Assembly (NCBI RefSeq): GCF_036850765.1
Contig: NC_089493.1
Coordinates: forward strand, 128,160,239-128,224,238
Source of the DNA: Saccopteryx bilineata
Lineage: Eukaryota > Chordata > Mammalia > Chiroptera > Emballonuridae
Direction: 5' to 3'
DNA: 64,000 bases
This document shows positions 1 through 33,729 of this stretch, piece after piece. The notes beneath the pieces are model-generated. The model saw only the letters and a program-made list of their open reading frames with translations. It searched no databases and was not told the origin of the DNA. How positions within the stretch are numbered: the stretch's first letter is position 1; each line of letters begins with the position of its first letter. The translations under genes were made by a program, and so were the position numbers.

Positions 1-169
1 TTTTATAGGTCACTTGGGAAAAAGGATTTAAACTATTTTCTATTACATCTATGCCTCAAATTCTAAAGATCTAGTTAAAAGCACTAACTGAAATGACCAA
101 TATTTCATAAAATAAATCTTATACTCTACTTAATTATAAATCCCTTTTACATTCTAAGAAAACATCTTT

Positions 170-486
170 TTTTTTTTTACAGAGACAGAGTCAGAGAGAG
201 GGATGGACAGACAGGAACGGAGAGATGAGAAGCATCAATCATTAGTTTTTTGTTGTGCGTTGCAACACCTTAATTGTTCATTGATTGCTTTCTCATATGT
301 GCCTTGACCATGGGCCTTCAGCAGACCAAATAACCCCTTGCTTGAGCCAGCGACCTTGGGTCCAAGCTGGTGAGCTTTTTGCTCAAACCAGATGAGCCCG
401 CGCTCAAGCTGGCGACCTTGGGGTCTCGAACCTGGGTCTTTCGCATCCCAGTCCGACACTCTATCCACTGCGCCACCGCCTGGTTA
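170..486 (-). repeat. SINE family A
   Basis: Reverse copy with a poly-T lead, the ACAGAGACAGAG tail and the tRNA-like head CGCCTGGT(T/C)AGGCT at the right end. The flanking words CTAAGAAAACAT (around 155) and GCTAAGAAAACATACC (after 486) form the target duplication. Confidence 0.9.
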
Positions 487-1954
487 GGCTAAGAAAACAT
501 ACCTTATTTATGCTGTAACTTTATGCACCCTAACAGATAATGTCTAAAAGCTCAAGAGAAACAGATTTCTGTTCACATCCTTTAGCCCTTTTCATCTGGG
601 TTCAAAACTTAAATGTTTCTACTACCACAATTAGTCATCTATTTTCTATTTTCTCCTTTCTTCCTATTATGATGAGAATTCTACTGTTAAGCCAATCAAT
701 AGTAATATATGTCACTGTCACTCTGGGTTTAGTGACCTAACATTGAACAATACTGAATCATTATACTGCTAATTATTACATATCCCCTAATATTTAAACC
801 AAGATTTCAATATCACAGGGCTATGAAATAGCAAATAAAAAAGAAAATTAACAAAAGACTCTTAAAAAAAAAAGACTCTTGAAATAACATACATTTCTAT
901 CATAGAAAATATTTCTATAACAACAGATCTTTGGTACAAAAAGGAATTCTTTGTATTTGGCAGACTATACAATTCTATATGCCTTATTATTGGTACAAAT
1001 TTAGTATAATTTACAATAAGAGGATTATAAACTACTACCCCCAATGAACTACTGATTTACTGAGAAAAATAAGGAATGGTCAATATGCACTCACTATTTT
1101 GTGGCTACCTGGTTGGCAAAGAGATGCTAATCCTCTTTTTGACCTACGGTGCTTTACAACATTAAGTCAATATAAGAGTTGGGTTAGCAAACTGAAAAAC
1201 ACAAATTTTTCAAACTCATTTTTCTAACTGTGGGCTATTTTAGTTTACATAAGGTCCTCAATTTCCTCAGGGGCATAGTAACCCTATAATTCCCCGAGAA
1301 CCCTTTCTTACAATTCTTGACTGTTATGGCTAAAACACTGGTTTTAGAAGGGGCAGTATTCCGTAAATCTTCTCAGGTCTGGCTGTAGGTATGAGGCGGG
1401 GATTCATTCCCTGGTGCCAAAGCAGAGGATGGGGGTGGCTGTAGCTAGGTGGTGGTAGCCCCTAGCTTACTGTGCTGTTAAAATATTTTGTCTTAATAAC
1501 TTGGCACAACCCTTGAGCCAAGAAAAAAGGTTTCTTTGTTAGTCAATATAAGGGAATTGGTCAGGGTGCCTGGGATTCCCGGTGCCTGAGGGGGAGAGGC
1601 AGGTGCCGAAGCTGTGCGAGGAGCCTGTCACTTTTTTTTTTTTCTCTCTCCGCTGCTTCTTGTGCAGCCAGCTGCAGCCCAGCTGCCTTTACTTTCCCTA
1701 CCCTTGCTACCCCTGCTGCCTCTGCTGCCGCACTGGGCCGCATCCTGGCTATGCCCCCCACTCGCAGGTAGGTGCCAGTGATAGTGTGCTAGACTGCCTA
1801 TGCTTTCTCTGGGTTTAGCAATTCTTGATTTTGCCAGTCTGCTCTAAAAGTTGGCCATTTTAATTCATAGAGAGTTTTCAGTGTATCTTTAGACAATTTT
1901 TACATTATAATTATTGGAAAATCTAATTTTGAAATTTTTTAATTTATTTTTATT

Positions 1955-2283
1955 TTTTACAGAGACAGAGAGAGTCAAGAGTGAGGGATAGACAGGGACA
2001 GACAGACAGGAACGGAGAGATGAGAAGCATCAATCATTAGTTTTTCGTTGCGCATTGCAACACCTTAGTTGTTCATTGATTGCTTTCTCATATGTGCCTT
2101 GACCGCAGGCCTTCAGCAGACCGAGTAACCTGTTGCTCGAGCCAGCGACCTTGGGTCCAAGCTGGTGAACTTTTGCTCAAACCAGATGAGCCCGCACTCA
2201 AGCTGGCGACCTCAGGGTCTCGAACCTGGGTCCTTGGCATCCCAGTCCAGCGCTCTATCCACTGCGCCATCGCCTGGTCAGGC
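1955..2283 (-). repeat. SINE family A
   Basis: Near-full-length reverse copy. CTAATTTTGAAATT occurs on both sides (around 1923 and 2282), as expected for L1-mobilised insertion. Confidence 0.9.
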
Positions 2284-2650
2284 TAATTTTGAAATTCTTA
2301 ATCATACATTTTAGTGGGGTTTGCCTCTTTCACAGTTTGGAGGGTGGGAGGCAGTCTTTGAGCCACTTTGGCTGCTCAGTGAGAACATCAATCCAAATCT
2401 GTATATACGGAATTTGGTCGGGGTATCCAGGACGCCTGAAGATAACTGATTGAACCTGATAAGCAAGAGAGATATTAGCAGATCCCTCAGAAGGCCAGTT
2501 GGGGGGGGAGGGGTGGTGGTGGCGTTTGTCACTCTAACTCACACAGAGTGCGTAGTCTCCCAGAGCTAATGGTTGCTTTGTAGTCAGCTTGTTTCTTGAA
2601 TTCACAGCCAGCATCAATAAGATTCTCATCTTCATGGAGACATTTCGTTT

Positions 2651-3029
2651 TCCTTTTTTTTTTCCTCTTTCTTTTTCTTAAGTTGGAAAGGGGGAGGCAG
2701 TTAGACAGACTCCCGCATGTGCCCAACCAGGATCCACCTGGCATGCCCACCATGGGGCAATGCTCTGCCCATCTGGGGCATCGCTCTGCCGCAATCAGAG
2801 TCATTCTAGCACCTGAGGCAGAGGCCACAGAGCCATCCTCAGCGCCCGGGCAAACTTTGCTCCAATGGAGCCTTGGCTGCAGGAGGGGAAGAGAGAGACA
2901 GAGAGGAAGGAGAGGGGGAGGGGTGGAGAAGCAGATTGGCGCTTCTCCTGTGTGCCCTGGCTGGGAATCGAACCCAGGACTCCTGCACGCCAGGCCGACA
3001 CTCTACCACTGAGCCAAACGGCCAGGGCC
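2651..3029 (-). repeat. SINE family B
   Basis: Reverse copy, poly-T and AAGTTGGAAAGGGGGAGGC at the left and CCAAACGGCCAGGGCC at the right; the tRNA-like B box GGGAATCGAACCC is inside. Confidence 0.9.
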
Positions 3030-3360
3030 TTTTTTTTTTTTTTTAATTGAAAGGCAGGAAGGCATACAGTCTCCATCTGCATACACCCCCACTGGGATCC
3101 ACCTGGCAAGCCCTCTAGGAGGCGATGCTCTGCCTTTCTGGGGTGTTGCTCTGTCAGCAGCTGAGGCGGAGGCCATGGAGACATCCTCAGTGCCAGGGGC
3201 CAACTCCCTCCAAACGAGCCATGATTGTGGGAGGAGAAGAGAGTAGGGGGAGGGGTGGAGAAGCAGATGGTTGCTTCTCTTATGTGCCCTGACCAGGAAT
3301 TGAACCAGGGACATCCACACACAGGACCAAGGCTCTACCACTTAGCCAACCAGCCAGGGC
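3030..3360 (-). repeat. SINE family B, older subfamily
   Basis: Abuts the previous SINE directly in the same orientation; diverged, ends CCAACCAGCCAGGGCC. Confidence 0.8.
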
Positions 3361-3812
3361 CAAGATATTTGTTGTTTGCTCTCCTCATCTTCTAGAAGAT
3401 CAAATCAATGTCATCGTCTAGTAAGGCCTGAATTGATCTCTCCTTCCAGGATTCAGGGAAGGAGTCCAAGGTACATCCACAGCCCTAATGCCTGTTTAAT
3501 CATGAGTTCCTGAGGTTTCTTTACTTTTTAAGCTTGGAAGCAGCACCATGGGCTTTCTGGTAGCAGGTGTACCATCACTGAGGAATCCAAAACCTTGTCT
3601 GTATCAGCATCTGGTTTTCTGCATAGAATGAGAACTCCCTTGTCATTGCCTTCCCTCTTGTGAAGCTTCTGAGAAGGTATATCCATGTCTGCTCCAAATG
3701 TTGCCACTCTAACTCAGAAGCTGCCTTTTATTAAAGTTGTCACTTTTTTGGTGGTTGCTTAGAAGTATGGCATTAGGAATAAACTAGTATGTAGTGTTCA
3801 AGAGCTTAGCAC

Positions 3813-4033
3813 TCTTTTTTTTTGTATTTTTCTGAAGTTGGAAATGGGGAGGCAGTCAGACAGACTCCCACATGCACCCGCCCGGGATCCACCCAGCATG
3901 CCCACCAGGGGGCAATGCTCTGCCCATCTGGGGTGTTGCTCTGTTGCGACCAGAGCCATTCTAGTGCCTGAGGCAGAGGCCACAGAGCCATCCTCAGTGC
4001 CCGGGCCAACTTTGCTCCAATGGAGCCTTGGCA
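3813..4033 (-). repeat. SINE family B, 5'-truncated
   Basis: Contains the 3' two thirds of the element (poly-T, TTCTGAAGTTGGAAATGGGG) and stops at GGAGCCTTGG without the tRNA head. Confidence 0.85.
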
Positions 4034-4285
4034 AGCTTAGCACATTTATTTGTGCACATTTTATGCATTATAATTGCACATTATGAATATATATTATACA
4101 CATTTTATATTATTAATAGTTTGCTTGACATTTGTTTTTTAAACTATTCAAAATAATTTTTTGTACCCAAATGCAGTTCATGTATTAATTGCATGATTGG
4201 AGAGCTACTGTGATTGTTATTTGTATGCTTCTTTAAGCCAGCATGATGTTTGGTGGTGCTTTAACATGGACTTCTTTCATTACAG

Positions 4286-25747
<21,462 letters not shown>

Positions 25748-26515
25748 TAAAAACAGCAGTAGGATGATCCCAGATTAGGGATTTCTTTGGCGAAGATGAA
25801 CCAGATTAAGAAAGGTCACATGATACAAGTGGAGTGGAGGCCAGTATGTTCCTGGGCACCACAGAACACTGTGTTTTGTGACAATCATGAGGAGCCTGAG
25901 GCCTCTGCAAACCCTATGGGCCCCATCACTCAGGAAATAGAGAGAAGCCAGCCAGACAGCCCCTCTAAGACGTGAGAGCAAGGCTCATGGCTCTATGCAT
26001 GTAGCTCCAAGAGCCAGCAGTGTACATGATGCTGTTTGCCTTTGAAAGGACTTTTATTTCCTGGCTGACTGACCCCTTCCTTTGTAGGAGGAAAGTTGGA
26101 GGCAGATTTTGTTCAGTAGCCTTGTCATGAGGAACCCTTTTGCTTAGCTGAGGTGATTCTCAGGCTATGGGGCAAGCCCCCAAGGCAAAAATATCATGCA
26201 TTTATAATTTAGCTCTAATAGTCTTGATTTAAAAGAAGAAAAATGATGAAAAAACTCTGAATTGAAGTTGAACCTGTTGAGTATCCTAGTTGCAGTTGTC
26301 CAAGGGAATGCAGAACCTGTCCCTTGAGAGGTTGGAGTCTGGAGCCAGATCCTGTCTGTGTGATGAGAAGCAGGAGGCGGGCCATCTGGGGTAAGCGCTG
26401 AGGACTGAAAAGAGGAAGAACTTAACCGACGAATATTAAGACAATCAGTGATGAGATGCTGTCAGTACATGATCTGTACGTATTTTTCTAGAATAAAGAC
26501 TGTATCGTTATCCCT
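25748..26515 (+). other. BBS4: BBS4 3' UTR and polyadenylation signal
   Basis: Follows the stop codon without a recognisable repeat. A canonical AATAAA lies at 26492-26497, in a CTAGAATAAAGACTG context, about 745 bases after the stop. This is a plausible end of the transcript. No other AATAAA occurs closer to the stop. Confidence 0.7.
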
Positions 26516-26559
26516 TCGGGAAACGTTATTTGATAGATACGTGAATTCCAAACTGCCCT

Positions 26560-26836
26560 CTTGATGTTCCGCTTATCTGTCAGACCTCACCCCTACTGGA
26601 CTATCACCCCTGAGACAGAGGAATTCCACAAAGCTGACAAGCCGCCCCAAAGAGGGGCTCTGGACATACCAGGACTTTTGATTCAACACCCACATGCTCG
26701 AAATTTTTCTTGACCCCATATAATTTGTCCCCCTAGCTTGTACTGGTGCACTTCTCCCAAAGGAGTGCCCCGGCAGGTCTTTCTCCTCTAATAAAGCCTG
26801 CACACCTGGTGATCAAGTGCCGTCTCAGTCTTACAT
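26560..26836 (+). mobile_element. Probable solo LTR fragment (ERV1-like)
   Basis: Immediately downstream of BBS4. It has a CATATAATTT TATA-like element near 26718, CTAATAAAGCCTGC (polyadenylation signal) near 26789 and an end in CTTACA, which is the order of an LTR promoter, R and U5 on the + strand. Left boundary and target duplication were not found. Confidence 0.5.
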
Positions 26837-28211
26837 TATTCAGGTATAAAAATGAAAGGTCACAATAAAAACTTTTAAAAAGAACTGATGATCATGGTTT
26901 TTCCCTTCCCTGTTTGTTAGCCAAGTTGTTCCTGCTAGAGTTTGCTTCAGGGCCAGTCCCTATTTTGTACTTAAAACGCCTTTTTATCACCATAATTTGA
27001 AGGTGGAGGACTGACCTAATGGCAGACCTACTTATGTTAGAGTTTTTTATGTTATGACTGGGTCTGTTTTGACAATGAAGCCACAGCTAATTGAGCAGAA
27101 AACTCTTCAGTTCTCCTATCTGAGAAATAAACAGTAAGGGAACAGCAGTGATACCCTGGCCCCTGTAGCTGGTGTGTGCTAGAACTGAGATTTGTACTCG
27201 GAGCAACTGAGAGAGCTCACTTCTCTATCAGTGTGGAGTCTCATGTGCCTGTGTGTTGTGAACCAGGTCCATTCCTGAGGGAGAATAGTGGGGGATGAAG
27301 AAATAAACACAGACAAAATGTGGGATTGGGAGGTCTTCTGCAGGCTGATGACCTACAAAAACCCCAATATTTGCAGTCAACTTTATTTTATAATGCAGAG
27401 AACAAAGCTGTTTGCAGCTTGGGTATTACCGGGAACTTTAGCAAGGAAGTCTCCAATACAGAGTCATGCATAACATCTTAACTAGCAGTTCCTAACAAAG
27501 GATAGGAGGAAGGGAATATAGATTGCCTTTAGCAACTCAATCAAGCAAGGAATGTGAGGGAAGGCTATAAGGACTTTGTCAGTTTACAACCTGTCTTCCG
27601 CACCTTGTGACTGAAAATATCTTGGTGAGAAATAGGGTGTAAAGTAAGACAAGGTGGAGAAGAGGAAGGAGGTGTGAGAGAGATGTGGGAGGTAAACTCT
27701 ACGCAAACCGGGACTGACAGAAAGTGGCAAGTAACAGATGAGGATGTATGACCATTGCTGGGGAGTTACACAAATCACAGAGGAACACTGCGGGACTGGA
27801 GTTGGGTGCTGTGGAGGTTGGTTGTGCCCTTATTTATCTTTGAGACATCAAATGCTGATAGCTATCAGACACTTGTACAGCTAGATTTCAGGTGTGGAAT
27901 CTGGCTTGAAGATTAAGATTCATGATTAATTTGGATTTGGGTGATGGTTGAAAACACAGACTTGAAAGTAGTCATACAAGGAAAGCTAGGACTAGGATGA
28001 TGGGGGACCAGAAATGAAAACCCAACGCCGAAAGGGAGAAGAGCCCACAAAGGAGACAAGAGAAGCAGCTGATACAATGAAGGCAAAGGAAGAGAAGTTC
28101 AGGAAGGGAATGACCAATCCCACTGAACCCTTTGAAGAGAGAGGGGCTGTAGCCTCATTATATAATATAGGAGGAAGCAGAGATTGGGAGAGTCAAAAGG
28201 AATTTTGCAAG
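26837..28211. other. Intergenic sequence, possible old LTR
   Basis: No gene. Around 27230-27480 the strand-reversed AATAAA (CTTTATTTTATAATG) and a purine-rich stretch hint at a decayed - strand LTR, but no boundaries can be set. 27480-28211 looks anonymous. Confidence 0.3.
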
Positions 28212-28559
28212 GTAAGTGTTGGAATCCATGGGAGTCCAAAAAGACCAGAGTAACAGGCTTTATTGGAAGGAAGAAAGGAACCCTGCCAGGCACTTCTCTG
28301 GGGAGAAGGGGCACCGGTTACAGACTAGGGGTGAATTTTATAGCGTTTGGGAGAGCCTAAGGGGGTACTGAGTCAAAAGTTCTGGAATGTTCCCTTTTAC
28401 GTTTTTACGATTTTAGCTTTCTGGAATGCTCCTTCTTGGACGGTTGATCAGCTTCCTGGAACTCTTCTGCCTCAGGGGCGATTGTCCAGTAAGGGTGAGG
28501 TCAGGCAGCCAGGTGGAACAACAAAAGGGCAGTTGGAATTTCATATATCTATCAGTAAG
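28212..28559 (-). mobile_element. Solo LTR, tRNA-Phe-type ERV, with 5-bp duplication
   Basis: LTR 28217-28554 (TGTTGGAATCC...ATCTATCA on the + strand), bracketed by GTAAG at 28212-28216 and 28555-28559. Read on the - strand it has a TATAAAA box near 28340 and AATAAAG near 28258. It is about 90% alike by eye to the LTR at 39574-39884. Flanking MIR-like sequence to the right shows there is no internal ERV here. Confidence 0.9.
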
Positions 28560-28564
28560 TAACA

Positions 28565-28640
28565 ATTAGAATTTGAACCCAGGTCAGGATGCAGAGCTCC
28601 CGCTCTTAACCATTAACTACCAAGCAGTGCTGTACTTTTG
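28565..28640 (-). repeat. MIR SINE fragment
   Basis: ATTTGAACCCAGGTC through GCTCTTAACCATTAAC is the reverse complement of the MIR tRNA-derived core. Confidence 0.7.
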
Positions 28641-28795
28641 GTGAACACAAAGGCTTGGAGACTGAAAGAGTGGAGACTGCACTGCTGTTAGGCCAGAGTG
28701 AATGGAAGAGAGCATTTCAGAGGGCACAACTGAATTTATTATGCTAATCTGAGAAAATTTTAGCATTTGGGGAGACAAAGGGAAAAAAGGTTTTT

Positions 28796-29071
28796 TGGTT
28801 TTTTTTACATGGACAGAGTCAGAGAGAGGGACAGACAGACAGGAACGGAGAGAGATGAGAAGCATCAATCATCAGTTTTTCGTTGTGACATCTTAGTTGT
28901 TCATTGATTGCTTTCTCATATGTGCCTTGACCACGGGCCTTCAGCAGACTGAGCAACCCCTTGTTCGAGCCAGCGACCTTGGGTCCAAGCTGGTGAGCTT
29001 TTTTTTTTGCTCAAGCCAGATGAGCCCATGCTCAAGCTGGCGACCTCGGGGTCTCAAACCTGGGTCCTCCG
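28796..29071 (-). repeat. SINE family A, left part (split by provirus)
   Basis: Reverse family A copy whose sequence stops at GGGTCCTCCG and resumes at 38034 with CTCCGCATCCCAG. The ERV at 29072-38033 therefore inserted into it. Confidence 0.95.
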
Positions 29072-29587
29072 TGTAGCATGCACCGGGTACAATAACAGAC
29101 GTCAGAGACTTTCAGGAATATAGATGTTTCTTTATTGGCCAGTTTAACCTGTGCAGGGGCGAATTCCCAGGTGTCCGGAGACACCTTACTCACAAGGAGC
29201 TACAAACAGGAATTGCGCCTGGCGCTTACAGCTAATTCCTTATATATCCTAAGTAAGCAAGCATATACAGAAGCAGATGTGGTGGTTACTGATTCGCTAA
29301 GGGGGCTGCACATAGCATAGCAACAGGGGCTGGGTCTAGCTCATTGGCAAATTCCAAACATAAACTTCTGATAAGGGTCTTTAACCAATGGAATGCAAAC
29401 GTTTGTCTTTCTTTGTTCTCAGCCTCACAGGGTCCCTATCTGTCTCTGCTTCTTGAAGGACCTTGGGCATTGTATTCCTAACAGAACAGGAGCAGGACCT
29501 GCCTGTAACCCTTAAGTTCCCTGTTCCATCAGTGCCCTGCCTATATCCTATTATTTTAGATCTTCTGATCGTCTCTTGGACCTTACA
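29072..29587 (-). mobile_element. 3' LTR of the tRNA-Pro provirus
   Basis: Begins TGTAGCATGC and ends CCTTACA on the + strand (TG...CA type). On the - strand it has a TATATAAGG promoter near 29243 and AATAAAG near 29133. A purine-rich tract abuts it at 29588-29602. Confidence 0.93.
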
Positions 29588-29639
29588 TTCCCTACTCCTG
29601 TTAGGACACAAATCAAACCCATGATTCTGCATCAGAAGG

Positions 29640-31583
29640 AAGGATGGTATAGGTAGGTTGAGATAGGACCATTACTTTTACAGTCTCAATTCTCTTTTTA
29701 ATAAATGCGAGGAGTTTATTAGAAATTACAGGCCCAACAGTAAAGAGTTAACAAAAGTATTAGTAATGGCCCAGCAATTGTAGATATGAGAGTAGTTAGC
29801 CATGGAGAGGTCTTGAACATAGAGGCATACCAGCCTGGGTTTTTTTTTTTTAACTTTTTTTATTTTTTAACCTGTTTGCTAATACTTTAATATTCTCCCT
29901 AATTATTCCAGAATGATTAGCATAAAAACAACATTCTTTACCTAAGGCAGCACATAATCCTCCTTGTTTGAGGAAAAGGAAATTGAGCCCTCTCCGGTTC
30001 TGTAAGGCTACTTCTGCTAAAGAATCTATTATGCTTTTCTAAGAAAATTACCTGGTTCTGAAATATGGCAATGTCCCTAGAAAAGGTATGGGACAACTGT
30101 TTTAAATTCAAGTCCCCTTGAATTAGAGCAGCAGCTCCTACCGCTGCTGATCCTACAATACCTATAGTGGCTATGATAGGTATTAGAGTGGGAGCTCGTT
30201 TTTCTCTTCTTAGAGGTGGCATAAGGAGGAAATCAGGATTGTCTCCATATAGATACACTTGAGGGATGATGTATGCATTTATACAGAGCTCAGGTTTTGT
30301 AGGAACAATATATTTGAATATACCTTGGGTATACACAAACTATAATCCCTCTGGTGCTTTTATTACCTTAGGTTTTTCTGGATCACTAACCAGAGTTTCT
30401 TGATTAAGACAATAATCGCTGTAATTAGAATTAATTACAGTAAAATTAGCTATGGGATAACAAGTCCCTTTTCCATGGAATTCAGCTAAGGTGAGAGATC
30501 CCCCAGAAAAACAATCTTTTATTTGGTCCTGTTTTCCAGTATTGGGAGGGATTATAGTACTAGGAACTAAATTTCCTCCTTCTGATGTATTAGCCCCTAT
30601 CCCAATGTAAAAAGGGGGGTTTAGGGCTAAGGCACAGCCAGCAAGACTCAGTGATATTAGGTTGAGTGTTATTAAAGGAAGTAAACACTTTGTCTAATAA
30701 TCCCAGTTCTTCCTGTTGTCCATTAAGTAACGGATGGACAGTGTGATAGGGTGCTTTATAATCTGTTCTTCCTGGTACATTATATGAAGTTGGACTAACT
30801 AAGTCTATTTTGCTTGTGGAAGAACTGGTCAAGGAAGTGGCTGATGGTTTGGGCACTCTAGGGGCTAGCTTATTCTTTTCCCCTTCAAAGAGAAGCTTAT
30901 TCTTGGTGGGTAATCTTCTGATAGTAAAGAAGGTTCCTGGATCTGCACCTTCGATATAAAGTCTTATTGCCCATGTTTTTCCCTTACTCCAACTTGGGTC
31001 TTGTGGCCTTTTGATGGTAACAATGGTAGGGTTACAATTGTTTATAGAACATTGGTAATCCCTTTCATTATTAGGCCTTTTCCCTCCAAACTCAGGCGGA
31101 AGAGATCTATGTCTGGGTCAGATTTAGATGGCTTCCATTGGGAAGCAAGTGTTTCACAACCCCATGCCTTACAATAATAATCAGCAGTAGATCCACAAGT
31201 GTGGCGTCGCCCTGGAAGAGGCTCAGGGCACACATAATGTGGAGTATACCACAACGCCCTATTATGGCGAGAGGGTGTACACACTTCAACATTTTCTATT
31301 TGTGGTGAGCCTAAAGGCGTTCTAGGTTTCCATCCCACATACCTGCGTGCTGCGGGGGAATTACAGAATTCATTATCAAAGAACTTTGAAAAATCTACTC
31401 TAAAAGTTACTTGGTTACCCCATGTTTTGTTTTGTGCTATTACTGTTCCATCAGCTGTCCTAATTAATACCCTTTTTTTTATTATTTTAGTTCCTTACTG
31501 GGTAAATTACACAGAGTTATTAGCCCTAAATGGAGGAGAAGGTGAGCTTTAAAGGCTCTCCAGGGGTCTGTTGGACCTGCCAT
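29640..31583 (-). pseudogene. env: env remnant of the provirus (SU and TM)
   Basis: The start codon lies at about 31583 and a hydrophobic leader follows. SU pieces are open at 31042-31338 and 30590-30856, with cysteine spacing of gammaretroviral surface protein. A furin-type site RREKR lies at about 30196-30210, followed by a hydrophobic fusion-peptide-like stretch. The TM part continues to a region near 29905-30000 that matches the conserved immunosuppressive-like segment and its cysteine cluster, out of frame with the upstream part. A poly-T/A-rich interruption at 29840-29870 and several frame breaks make it non-coding. Confidence 0.85.
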
Positions 31584-31599
31584 TTCCAGGGTCCTTCGT

Positions 31600-32463
31600 C
31601 AGGTAGTTGGGCTGGTTACACGTGGGAGAGGTGGATTCAGTAGGGCTTTTCAGCTACCTGGACTGCAGAAGGGATGCTGAGCAGTACCTGGACGGTCCTT
31701 GCCACCACGGCTCTAGGTTCCCTCGTTGGTGGTTAAGAATCCAAACCCACTGCCCAGGGTCCGGTGGCGAGAGCCTCTGGGTGTTGTCTTCCGATGCTGC
31801 AGTCCTTTGCTCCCGCAACTCCCTTACTTCTCTCCGAATCTGCTGCAATGCCTGTAGGGACTTGAGGAAGTTATGATTAGACACTTCTATTTCCTCTCTG
31901 GTGAGCTGGGAAACCAGAGGAACTGTTGTCCAAACATGAGCTCATAGGGAGTCCACTTATTAATGTAAGGTGTACATCTAAGCCAGAATAGGGCAAAAGG
32001 GAGTAACTCGACCCAGTTTTTGCCGGTCTCCTCCTTCAACTTAATCAAAGTTTCTTTTAAAGTCCTGTTCATTCTTTCTACTTGCCCTGAGCTTTGAGGC
32101 CTGTAAATACAATGTAATTTCCAATCAATTCCTAGCCTCTTAGCTAACTCCTGGGAAATCTTAGAGATGAAAGCTGGTCCATTATCAGATCCTATAGCTA
32201 TGGGGATCCCATATCTAGGGATGATCTCCCTTAGCAGAATCTTACAAACTGTGGAAGCAGTTTCACCCTTGGTGGGAAAGGCCTCTGTCCATCCTGTGAA
32301 AGTATCTATTAGTACAAATAGATATCTGAATTCTATTTTCCCTGGAGTCATCTCTGTAAAATCTATTTCCTATAATTTTTCTGGGCACTTTCCCCTATAC
32401 CTAACTAAAGGAGAGCTTCTTGTTAATGGCATTGACCTTAGTAAGTACAAGCCTTACATCTAG
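31600..32463 (-). pseudogene. pol: pol remnant: integrase
   Basis: The catalytic-core segment (open 31887-32351) shows the three acidic positions of the DDE family: Asp in VLIDTFTGW, Asp in GSDNGPAF and Glu in SGQVERMNR. The C-terminal domain continues in another frame at 31654-31884. The zinc-binding N-terminal part is near 32438-32560. Frame breaks separate the parts. Confidence 0.88.
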
Positions 32464-33327
32464 AAACTATAAATTGTACTATGTTTCTAATCTGGGGTCC
32501 CAAGTAGTACTTCTTGACAAGTTGTTCTAGCTTGTTCTGCCCTAGATGGAAACTTGCGTGGATTTCCTTTACAATTTCTCCTATAACTCCTTGGGGTAGG
32601 TATAGTCTAGTATCTGGAAGTTCTATCCATCCTTGCTTATTCTTTTTACCCCCTAATTGCCTTCCCTCTTGCTCTTCTTCAGGAGTATACTTAGGGTCTG
32701 GAGGCAGCAAGGGTTGAGGCAAGTGCAGAAGAATGTCTGCAGTCCCTCCTTCCGCAGCTTCTCTGGCAGCCATGTCAGCAAAACGGTTTCCTTGAACAAT
32801 GGGAGAGTCCCCCTTTTGATGTCCTTTGCAATGAATTATGGCTACTTTAGAGGGAAGCCAAATGGCATCAAGCAGGGCTAAGATCTCAGTCTTATTTTTA
32901 ATTTCTTTTCCTCCTGCTGTTAGTAAGCCTCTTTCTTTGTAAATGGCACCATGAATGTGGGCAGTGGCAAAGGCATACCTGCTGTCCGTGTAAATGTTGA
33001 CTATTTTGCCCTCAGCTATCCGGAGGGCCTGTGTCAGTCCAATTAGCTCTGCTCGCTGCGCAGACGTACCTTTTGGCAATGCCCTTTGCCACAAGACACT
33101 GTCCTGGGTGGTTATAGCTGCTCCTGCATATCTCTCTGTCCATCTCGGACATAGCTGCTTCCATCAGTGAACAGCGTAAGGTCTGCCTTCTCATAGGCCT
33201 GGTCCCGAAGGTCCGGTCTAGCCCCTGTAACAGTATCCAGTATCTGTCTGCAATCATGGACCACTGTTGGGTCTGGCAAAGGTAGCAAGGTGGCAGAGTT
33301 TAGGGCTGCTGTTTTCAAAAACTGCAC
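32438..33327 (-). pseudogene. pol: pol remnant: RNase H
   Basis: Open pieces 32438-33094 and 33112-33327 contain FTDGSS and IYTDSRYAF, the first and later acidic motifs of retroviral RNase H, followed by an HKGH-like connector and the start of integrase. Frames do not join cleanly. Confidence 0.85.
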
Positions 33328-33331
33328 TGCC

Positions 33332-33729
33332 GGCCCTGGCCGGTTGGCTCAGCGGTAGAGTGTCAGCCTGGCGTGCGGGGGACCCGGGTTCGATTCCCGG
33401 CCAGGGCACATAGGAGAAGCGCCCATTTGCTTCTCCACCCTGCCCCCCTCCTTCCTTTCTGTCTCTCTCTTCCCCTCCCACAGCCAAGGCTCCATTGGAG
33501 CAAAGATAGCCCGGGCGCTGGGGATGGCTCCTTGGCCTCTGCCCTAGGCGCTAGAGTGGCTCTGGTTGCGGCAGAGCGACGCCCCGGAGGGGCAGAGCAT
33601 CGCCCCCTGGTGGGCAGAGCGTCGCCCCTGGTGGGTGTGCCAGGTGGATCCCGGTCGGGCGCATGCGGGAGTCTGTCTGACTGTCTCTCCCCATTTCCAG
33701 CTTCAGAAAAATACACACACACAAAAAAA
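33332..33729 (+). repeat. SINE family B inserted in pol
   Basis: Forward copy GGCCCTGGCCGGTTGGCTC through CTTCAGAAAAATACACAC with an A-rich tail. Flanked by AAAAACTGCACTGCC on both sides. Opposite in orientation to pol, and it interrupts the RT-RNase H connection. Confidence 0.95.

Larger units (their letters stand above)
1..4285 (+). other. BBS4: BBS4 intron 1 (3' part)
   Basis: No coding exon is recognisable upstream of the exon at 4286. The interval holds family A and B SINEs and otherwise anonymous AT-rich sequence. At 1560-1770 there is a GC- and CTG-rich patch ending in a donor-like CAG/GTAGGT, but it matches no BBS4 residues. The stretches 487-1950, 2290-2650 and 3361-3812 show no gene or repeat that I can name. 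BBS4 exon 1 (start codon and about eight residues) must lie before the window. Confidence 0.75.

Noticed and set aside
1560..1780. Possible BBS4 exon 1 or an alternative exon
   Set aside because: A CTG-rich patch with a donor-like end, but no BBS4 N-terminal residues and no suitable start.
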